Shown here one piece after another: positions 57,829-64,000 of a stretch of DNA of 64,000 bases (position 1 is the first letter of the stretch; the number at the start of each line of letters is the position of its first letter). The notes beneath the pieces are model-generated. The model saw only the letters and a list, made by a program, of their open reading frames with translations, was not told the DNA's origin and searched no databases. Made by a program: the position numbers and the translations under genes. The DNA is from an uncultured Granulosicoccus sp. Lineage in GTDB: Bacteria; Pseudomonadota; Gammaproteobacteria; Granulosicoccales; Granulosicoccaceae. The stretch is from positions 1 to 64,000 of the forward strand of contig CALKLO010000039.1 in the NCBI GenBank assembly GCA_937991945.1. The letters are read 5' to 3'.

Positions 57829-59556
57829 ATGTCGTTAAATGACGCGTCGGATGTGGCCCCATCAGATCTACTATCCGACGCCACGCTAGCGGCGCTCGAT
57901 TTGCCACAGCAGCCCTTTGGTCCCTTGGGTCCAAATACCAACAGCTTCAGCGATGAAACCACCGCTGAACAGCTAGCGGACGTCAAACAAGCCCTTATCA
58001 CGGGTGACGACCTGCTGCTGATTTTGGGTGCTGACGGCTCCGGTAAGTCCATTATGCTCAAGCAGTTGAGCGAACACAGCGGCTTACGCATTCAGTGTTT
58101 CTCGGTAAAAGGCAGCGAACGGTTCAGCACAATGAATTTGTTTGCTGGGCTTCTTGAGGCGTTCAAGCATCCGCCTCCAGAAAAATTGCAGGATATCCTT
58201 GACGACCTAATCCCCTACCTACAGACAATGATCTCGCGCAATACGCTGAGTATTATTGTGCTAGATGATGCCCATTTGGTGAATGAAGCGGAATTGACTC
58301 AACTACTGAGCAGCATGCTTTACGTCAATAGCCAGGACGAAACACTGGTTAGGGTCGCCATGGCTGCGGTTCCACTCTTTGAGGAACACATCCCCGACCT
58401 ACTCCCGGCGGGTGCTGATCTGCCGTATTCGAGTTTGAATATCCACGGCTTAGATTCCGTTCGTGCGGCAGATTTTATCGATTTTCGTATGCAACAGGCC
58501 GGATTGAGTGGCGAACCCTCATTTACCGAACCTGAAATCATTGAATTAGTTGAACAATCTGATGGCTTGCCTGGTCCGCTTCAAGCGGCTGCAGCGCATG
58601 CACTCAATGAACAATATGGTCCAATAAGAACAGACTTAGGCACTGATCTAGCCACCGGCGGCGGTGCTGCCTGGCTCCAATCAAGAATGGGCAAAATCGC
58701 CATGGGCGTTATCGCCTCGCTCTTCATTGTGCTGGGTATTTTGATGTTTCTGCCGGGCAAATCTAACGAAAACTCTACTCGCTACACTGTCTCGGAAACC
58801 GCTCCGGTGACGCTGAGCGATGCAACCCCTAATGGCGACGTGGGCCTAGTTCAGAGCTCTGAGTTAACGAAAGCTCTCGAAGAGACACGAAACAGCGTCC
58901 CAGGTGCCACAGCCAAGATCACGTTGAATGGCCTCGCGACAGAAGAGCCAAGCCCAACGGTTGCCGACAACGAGCAAGCAACCAGCGAGAGCGCAACAGA
59001 GTCGGGCGCTAGCATTGCACTAGGTGATGATGCTTCTGCCGCCAATACGCCTATCGTTATAGTCGCCGCGCCAGAGACCAACACTACAGAGGCGCAAGCT
59101 ACGCTTGAGCCCGCGCCTGCGCCAATACCTGCGCCCGCACCAGAACCGCAAATCGACGAACCTGTCGCACCGGTTGCCGAGACAGTGGCAGAAGAAGCGC
59201 CCAGCCCAGCGGCTGAGGAAAGCAGCTCTAGCAATGTCTCCACTGGTGGCGAGCTAGAGTCCTCAAGCTGGATTCTGGTTCAAGATAGGGATCTGTTTAC
59301 GGTCCAAATGAGTGCATCCAGAGACCGCGCCTCGGTCGTTAGCTTCTTGAATCAGCATGCCTCTGCGCTCTCCGCGCCTAACTCGATTTACTCGTTCGCC
59401 CGTGACGGCAGTACTTGGTATGCTCTACTACACGGCCTTTACAGCAGCATCGACGAAGCCCGAGCTTCCGTAGAGACCATGCCAGCGGCCACACTGATTA
59501 ATCAGCCATGGATTCGGTCAGTGGCACGCGTTCAAGACGTCCTCAAAGCTCAATAG
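57829..59556 (+). CDS. damX: DamX-like AAA-ATPase/SPOR domain protein
   Basis: A 575-residue division-associated protein. The N-terminal half is an ExeA-like AAA domain with Walker A GADGSGKS (67-74) and Walker B in SIIVLDDAHLV, then a helical part. One membrane helix (about 290-309) is followed by a long alanine-, proline- and glutamate-rich linker (APAPIPAPAPEPQI region). The C-terminal ~75 residues form a SPOR domain (YTVQM-like FTVQMSASRDRASV and WYALLHGLYSSIDEAR), which binds septal peptidoglycan lacking stem peptides. The position after aroB and before gltB matches damX. An earlier in-frame ATG at 57712 lies inside aroB and is less likely. Confidence 0.85.
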   Translation: MSLNDASDVAPSDLLSDATLAALDLPQQPFGPLGPNTNSFSDETTAEQLADVKQALITGDDLLLILGADGSGKSIMLKQLSEHSGLRIQCFSVKGSERFSTMNLFAGLLEAFKHPPPEKLQDILDDLIPYLQTMISRNTLSIIVLDDAHLVNEAELTQLLSSMLYVNSQDETLVRVAMAAVPLFEEHIPDLLPAGADLPYSSLNIHGLDSVRAADFIDFRMQQAGLSGEPSFTEPEIIELVEQSDGLPGPLQAAAAHALNEQYGPIRTDLGTDLATGGGAAWLQSRMGKIAMGVIASLFIVLGILMFLPGKSNENSTRYTVSETAPVTLSDATPNGDVGLVQSSELTKALEETRNSVPGATAKITLNGLATEEPSPTVADNEQATSESATESGASIALGDDASAANTPIVIVAAPETNTTEAQATLEPAPAPIPAPAPEPQIDEPVAPVAETVAEEAPSPAAEESSSSNVSTGGELESSSWILVQDRDLFTVQMSASRDRASVVSFLNQHASALSAPNSIYSFARDGSTWYALLHGLYSSIDEARASVETMPAATLINQPWIRSVARVQDVLKAQ

Positions 59557-59573
59557 ATCACTGATTTTATTAC

Positions 59574-59592
59574 AAGGATAAGATTTATCCTT
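59574..59592. repeat. Palindromic hairpin downstream of damX
   Basis: AAGGATAA and TTATCCTT form a perfect 8-base stem around GAT, 18 bases after the damX stop. There is no T-run on the plus strand. It lies before the putative gltB promoter and could be a weak terminator or a binding site. Confidence 0.4.
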
Positions 59593-59601
59593 CGCATCTG
59601 A

Positions 59602-59641
59602 CGGCCTCAGACATTTTAGAGGCCGCTCGAATCGGTATAAT
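59602..59641 (+). promoter_or_regulatory. Putative gltB promoter region with hairpin
   Basis: TATAAT at 59636-59641 is a perfect -10 hexamer, 59 bases before the gltB start. No good -35 lies 16-18 bases upstream (TTTTAG at best). CGGCCTC (59602-59608) and GAGGCCG (59619-59625) form a perfect 7-base inverted repeat overlapping the -35 position, which may be an activator or repressor site. Confidence 0.45.
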
Positions 59642-59699
59642 GATTAGCTGCGTAGAAGTAACTGACGCCTGAATCACACGCTTTATATCGACAAATGCT

Positions 59700-62600
59700 A
59701 TGACGTACCTTGATAATTTAGCCGAGCACGGACTCTACCAACCTGATTTCGAACGCGACAATTGTGGCTTTGGACTCATTGCGCAAATGGATGGTCGCGC
59801 TAGCCATTGGTTGGTTGAAACCGCGATTACCGCATTAGGACGCATGACCCACCGAGGTGCCATTGGTGCCGACGGTAAAACCGGAGACGGTTGTGGGTTG
59901 TTGCTTCGAAAACCCGAAGCGTTTCTGCGAGCAGCCGCTGCTGACGAAGGATTAACCTTACGCAGTGAGTTTGCCACGGGCATTGTATTCCTAAGCAAAG
60001 ACGAGACGTTGGCCGCCGCCGCCAAACAAGCACTGAACGTAGCCTGCGAAGAACGCGGCTTAGAAGTTAATGGGTGGCGTGTTGTTCCCACTCAAATCTC
60101 AGCATGTGGTGAAGAGGCTCAACGCAGCGTCCCCATTATCGAACAAATTTTTGTATCTGCCACTGAAGAGATGGATTCAGCAGAATTCAACCGGCATTTA
60201 TTTGTTGCCCGACGTCGTGCCGAAATTAGCCTTCGCGATACAGACCCAGATTTTTACGTCTGTTCATTATCCAGCGATGTCATTTTGTATAAAGGCTTGG
60301 TCATGCCCGAGTACTTGGCCACGTTTTACACAGACCTTGAAGACGAATCACTCGAGTCATCTATTGCGGTCTTCCACCAACGCTTTTCGACAAACACGCT
60401 GCCTCAATGGCGCTTAGCTCAACCGTTTCGTTACCTTGCCCATAACGGCGAAATCAATACGATTCAAGGCAATCGCAGCTGGGCAAACGCCCGAGCATCA
60501 AAATTGCGCTCACCCGTATTGCCAGAGCTTAACGAATTACTGCCGTTAGTGAGCCAACATGGCTCCGACTCAATGTCTTTAGACAACATGCTCGAACTCC
60601 TCATGGCGGGTGGTATCGATGTATTTCGCGCTATGCGCATGTTGATGCCACCGGCTTGGCAAAACACATGGGAACTCGATTCTGATTTACGAGCGTTCCT
60701 TGAATATAACTCTATGCACATGGAACCATGGGACGGCCCCGCGGGCGTTGTATTGTCAGATGGCCGGTATGCGAGCTGTGTGCTAGACAGAAACGGTTTA
60801 CGCCCAGCGCGTTATGTCATTAGTAAAGATCGACATATCACGTTGGCTTCAGAGGTCGGCGTATACGATTACCTGCCTAGCGACATCATTAAAAAGGGTC
60901 GTTTGAAGCCTGGCGAAATGTTAGCTGTCGACACACAGTCAGGCCGCTTGTTGTTACCACAAGATGTCAGTGATCTTCTTAAGCATCGCCAGCCCTACGC
61001 CAAGTGGCTACAGAAAAACGCGCGTCATCTACGATCACGCTTGCGCGATCTGCCACATGCAACCCCCATCATGGAAAACGATCAACTGGCAACATTCGAA
61101 AAAATGTTTAATGTCAGTTTTGAAGAACGCGATCAGGTATTGCGTGTTTTGGCGGAGGGTGCCTCTGAGGCCATCGGTTCCATGGGAGACGACACGCCGT
61201 TCCCGGTTATGTCCGAACATGTTCGTCCTTTGTACGATAACTTTAGACAACAATTTGCACAGGTAACCAACCCACCTATCGACCCATTAAGAGAGACGAT
61301 TGTCATGTCTCTTGAAACGTGTCTAGGCCGCGAAAAGAATCTGTTTCGCGAGACACACCATCATGCAAATCGTTTATTGGTTCGCTCGCCGGTATTGTCC
61401 AGTGAGAAATTCGATACGTTGGTTGCAATGGGTGATGAGTCCGGTTACTCCAATGTGCGCATCGATCTTAACTATGACCCCAATGACGAATCATTAGCGC
61501 ACGCGGTTCAGCGCATATGCAAAGAAGCGATCAGCGCTATCGTTGACGATAACAAAGTCATTATCATCTTAAGCGATCGTGAGCTAACGACAGGTATGCA
61601 TCCTGTGCATGCCCTACTAGCTACAGGTGCGGTTCATCACGCATTAATTAAGGCCGGTTGTCGATGTGACGCCAACCTCGTTATAGAAACAGGTACTGCT
61701 AGAGACTCTCATCAAGTTGCCGTGCTTGTCGGTTACGGTGCAACCTGTGTGTTCCCTTACTTGGCCTATGAGTCCATTCATGGCATGTCTCGCCGAGGTG
61801 AGCTACCCACCGATGACGTACCTCAGCTAGAGCAAAATTACCGTAAAGGTATCAACAAAGGACTGATGAAAATTCTGTCCAAAATGGGTATATCGACGAT
61901 ATCCAGCTATCGCGGCGCTCAGCTCTACGAAATAGTGGGACTGCATTCTGAAGTCGTTGACCTCTGCTTCTGCGGCACGACAAACCGAATTGAAGGTATC
62001 AACTTCAGTGACATCGAAGTCGATATAGCAACGCTTGCGAAAGCTGCGTTTAATCCACAAGTTTCTGTCACTCAAGGTGGCTTACTTAAATACATCCACG
62101 GTGGCGAATACCACGCCTACAACCCAGATGTTGTTCAGCAATTGCAAGCCGCTGTAACGAGTGGCGAGTACGAAGATTACCAGGTGTACGCCAATACCGT
62201 TGATGGTAGACGCCCCGCTATGCTTCGCGACCTACTGGACTTAACGCCCAAAGGACCGCCTATTCCAGTTGAGGCTGTTGAGTCCGTTGAATCAATCATC
62301 TCAAGATTCGATTCTGCAGGTATGTCATTAGGCGCACTCTCACCCGAAGCTCATGAAACCTTAGCTGAGGCTATGAATAGACTTGGCGGGCGCTCTAACT
62401 CTGGAGAAGGTGGTGAGGATGAAGCTCGCTATGGCACACTCAAAATGTCCAAGATCAAGCAAATTGCATCAGGACGATTTGGCGTCACACCGCATTACTT
62501 AGTCAATGCTGAAGTCCTGCAGATCAAAATTGCACAGGGTGCTAAACCTGGCGAAGGTGGCCAGCTACCTGGTCACAAAGTGAACGACATGATCGCCAAG

Positions 62601-64000
62601 TTACGACACAGCAATCCTGGCGTGGCATTGATCTCTCCTCCACCGCACCACGACATCTATTCAATAGAAGATCTTGCGCAACTCATCTTTGACTTAAAGC
62701 AAGTCAATCCAGAGGCGCTCGTGTCGGTCAAGCTAGTTGCCGAAGCCGGTGTTGGAACAGTCGCTGCTGGTGTAGCAAAAGCTTACGCCGATCTCATTAC
62801 TATCTCAGGGTACGACGGCGGCACAGGTGCTTCACCGTTAACCAGCGTGAAATACGCAGGCTCGCCTTGGGAACTCGGCATGTCCGAGACCCATCAGGTA
62901 CTCCGTGCGAATAACTTACGTAACAAAGTACGAGTTCAAACAGATGGTGGTTTGAAAACAGGCCTAGACGTCATTAAGGCAGCCATATTAGGTGCCGAGA
63001 GTTTCGGTTTTGGCACCGGCCCCATGATTGCAATGGGTTGTAAGTATTTACGCATTTGCCATTTGAACAACTGCGCAACCGGTGTAGCAACTCAGCATAA
63101 AATACTGCGCGTTAAGCATTTTAACGGCAACGTTGATAAGGTCATGCACTACATGAAGTTCGTGGCTGAAGATGTGCGCAGGCATATGGCTTACTTAGGC
63201 GTACGAAGCCTCAGTGAAGTCATTGGACATCCAGAGTTTCTAACACCCGCTGAAGGTCGCACGGACAGACAAAAACGTCTTGATCTGACGCCTTTATTAG
63301 CGACAGGTGGTGTGCCAGATGATGCACCACGGTATTGCACAGTCGAACGCAATAATCCTTACGATAAGGGTCTGCTAGCGGAGCAAATGGTATCTGACTG
63401 CAAAGCGGCTATCAGGAAAAAATCGGGTGGTGAATTCCATTACGCCTTGAAGAACATTAACCGATCTATTGGTGCCCGCCTCAGTGGCGAGATAGCCAAG
63501 CTGCACGGTGACAAGGGAATGGCCGATAACCCTATCGACATTCGCTGCACCGGTACAGCAGGCCAGTCATTCGGTGTTTGGAATGCCGGCGGTCTGAACT
63601 TGTATCTTGACGGTGATGCGAACGACTATGTAGGCAAAGGTATGGCTGGCGGAAAAATCGTTATCCGACCCCCAAGCGATGCCCGCTTCACAGGTCGTAC
63701 TTCAACGATTGTTGGCAACACCTGTCTTTACGGTGCGACTGGCGGTAACTTTTATGCTGCCGGTTTAGGCGGAGAACGATTCGCAGTTAGAAACAGTGGT
63801 GCAGTAGCTATCGTAGAAGGCATCGGTGATCACGGCTGTGAATACATGACCGGCGGCTGTGTTGTTGTTCTCGGAGAAACTGGTGTCAACTTTGGCGCGG
63901 GTATGACGGGTGGACTGGGCTTCGTTTTTGACCAGCACAACGTGTTTGTTGATCGTTACAACCACGAACTCATCGATATCCATCGTCTGCACTCCGAGTC
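59700..64000 (+). CDS. gltB: Glutamate synthase large (alpha) subunit, 3' end beyond window
   Basis: GltB makes glutamate from glutamine and 2-oxoglutarate. The visible 1433 residues include most of the protein (family about 1480-1520). A 21-residue propeptide precedes catalytic C22 (NCGFGLI), which becomes the N-terminal nucleophile of the amidotransferase domain. [13 protein letters not shown] and [13 protein letters not shown] follow. The FMN-binding synthase domain shows [12 protein letters not shown] and [20 protein letters not shown], and the 3Fe-4S site is C1114-x5-C1120-x4-C1125. The C-terminal glutamate synthase repeat domain is cut at the edge. Its partner gltD is at 45 kb, not adjacent upstream. 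Confidence 0.97.
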   Translation, partial: MTYLDNLAEHGLYQPDFERDNCGFGLIAQMDGRASHWLVETAITALGRMTHRGAIGADGKTGDGCGLLLRKPEAFLRAAAADEGLTLRSEFATGIVFLSKDETLAAAAKQALNVACEERGLEVNGWRVVPTQISACGEEAQRSVPIIEQIFVSATEEMDSAEFNRHLFVARRRAEISLRDTDPDFYVCSLSSDVILYKGLVMPEYLATFYTDLEDESLESSIAVFHQRFSTNTLPQWRLAQPFRYLAHNGEINTIQGNRSWANARASKLRSPVLPELNELLPLVSQHGSDSMSLDNMLELLMAGGIDVFRAMRMLMPPAWQNTWELDSDLRAFLEYNSMHMEPWDGPAGVVLSDGRYASCVLDRNGLRPARYVISKDRHITLASEVGVYDYLPSDIIKKGRLKPGEMLAVDTQSGRLLLPQDVSDLLKHRQPYAKWLQKNARHLRSRLRDLPHATPIMENDQLATFEKMFNVSFEERDQVLRVLAEGASEAIGSMGDDTPFPVMSEHVRPLYDNFRQQFAQVTNPPIDPLRETIVMSLETCLGREKNLFRETHHHANRLLVRSPVLSSEKFDTLVAMGDESGYSNVRIDLNYDPNDESLAHAVQRICKEAISAIVDDNKVIIILSDRELTTGMHPVHALLATGAVHHALIKAGCRCDANLVIETGTARDSHQVAVLVGYGATCVFPYLAYESIHGMSRRGELPTDDVPQLEQNYRKGINKGLMKILSKMGISTISSYRGAQLYEIVGLHSEVVDLCFCGTTNRIEGINFSDIEVDIATLAKAAFNPQVSVTQGGLLKYIHGGEYHAYNPDVVQQLQAAVTSGEYEDYQVYANTVDGRRPAMLRDLLDLTPKGPPIPVEAVESVESIISRFDSAGMSLGALSPEAHETLAEAMNRLGGRSNSGEGGEDEARYGTLKMSKIKQIASGRFGVTPHYLVNAEVLQIKIAQGAKPGEGGQLPGHKVNDMIAKLRHSNPGVALISPPPHHDIYSIEDLAQLIFDLKQVNPEALVSVKLVAEAGVGTVAAGVAKAYADLITISGYDGGTGASPLTSVKYAGSPWELGMSETHQVLRANNLRNKVRVQTDGGLKTGLDVIKAAILGAESFGFGTGPMIAMGCKYLRICHLNNCATGVATQHKILRVKHFNGNVDKVMHYMKFVAEDVRRHMAYLGVRSLSEVIGHPEFLTPAEGRTDRQKRLDLTPLLATGGVPDDAPRYCTVERNNPYDKGLLAEQMVSDCKAAIRKKSGGEFHYALKNINRSIGARLSGEIAKLHGDKGMADNPIDIRCTGTAGQSFGVWNAGGLNLYLDGDANDYVGKGMAGGKIVIRPPSDARFTGRTSTIVGNTCLYGATGGNFYAAGLGGERFAVRNSGAVAIVEGIGDHGCEYMTGGCVVVLGETGVNFGAGMTGGLGFVFDQHNVFVDRYNHELIDIHRLHSE

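Overview
The window is a contiguous stretch of gammaproteobacterial chromosome made almost entirely of housekeeping genes. Evidence for the lineage is the gene content and order: ponA divergent from pilMNOPQ, followed by aroK-aroB-damX-gltB; ftsY-ftsE-ftsX-rpoH; rsmD-coaD-YfhL ferredoxin; rpmB-rpmG; and a Pseudomonas-like aa3/caa3 cytochrome oxidase locus. A free-living, aerobic, probably marine bacterium is inferred from the cytochrome c oxidase, the sulfite-oxidising-type molybdoenzyme, the Na+/Ca2+ antiporter with NhaR, and the type IV pilus. I cannot name the order or genus. No insertion sequence, prophage, CRISPR array, rRNA or tRNA was recognised, and no gene looks clearly broken.

Layout. 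1-2574: a RibD-C-like reductase (cut by the left edge), divergent from a CDP-alcohol phosphatidyltransferase that converges on, and overlaps, a flippase-like membrane protein. 2652-8705 (minus): YceI, PdxJ and a three-subunit molybdopterin enzyme resembling cytoplasmic sulfite dehydrogenase SoeABC. 8942-15438: NDUFA9-like protein, lipoprotein aminopeptidase, CCA-adding enzyme, DUF3179 protein, two tandem VanZ-like membrane proteins and small envelope proteins. 15463-19669: UppP, MidA-type methyltransferase, FolB, L28-L33 and a fatty acid desaturase. 19824-24303: a four-gene ABC/GldG-like export locus and MutM. 24321-26283 (minus): RsmD, CoaD, ferredoxin, AIG2-like protein. 26359-30098: ftsYEX and rpoH. 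30221-33112: LprI-like protein, OsmC-like protein, and an antiporter-nhaR operon. 33297-41463: the cytochrome c oxidase locus with assembly factors. 41586-45190: BioC-like methyltransferase, PlsY, TsaD, S21, YqeY. 45244-50419: gltD-hemE and PBP1A. 50698-64000: pilMNOPQ, aroK, aroB, damX-like, and gltB running off the right edge.

How the genes fit together. The oxidase locus encodes the catalytic subunits plus copper-insertion (CtaG, SCO-like), heme O synthesis (CtaB) and SURF1 functions, but heme A synthase is absent from its usual place. PilMNOP form the inner-membrane alignment complex that connects to the PilQ secretin. GltB and GltD together form glutamate synthase, yet here they are about 14 kb apart.

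The most distinctive regulatory feature is upstream of rpoH: a perfect CIRCE operator (HrcA site) overlaps a sigma-E-type promoter and a sigma-70-type promoter, suggesting that heat-shock sigma factor synthesis integrates envelope stress and HrcA repression. Intergenic gaps are all shorter than 300 bases. I found no convincing entirely new system; the best leads are the rpoH control region, the RibD-like/CDP-alcohol transferase/flippase cluster, and the altered cox and glt loci.
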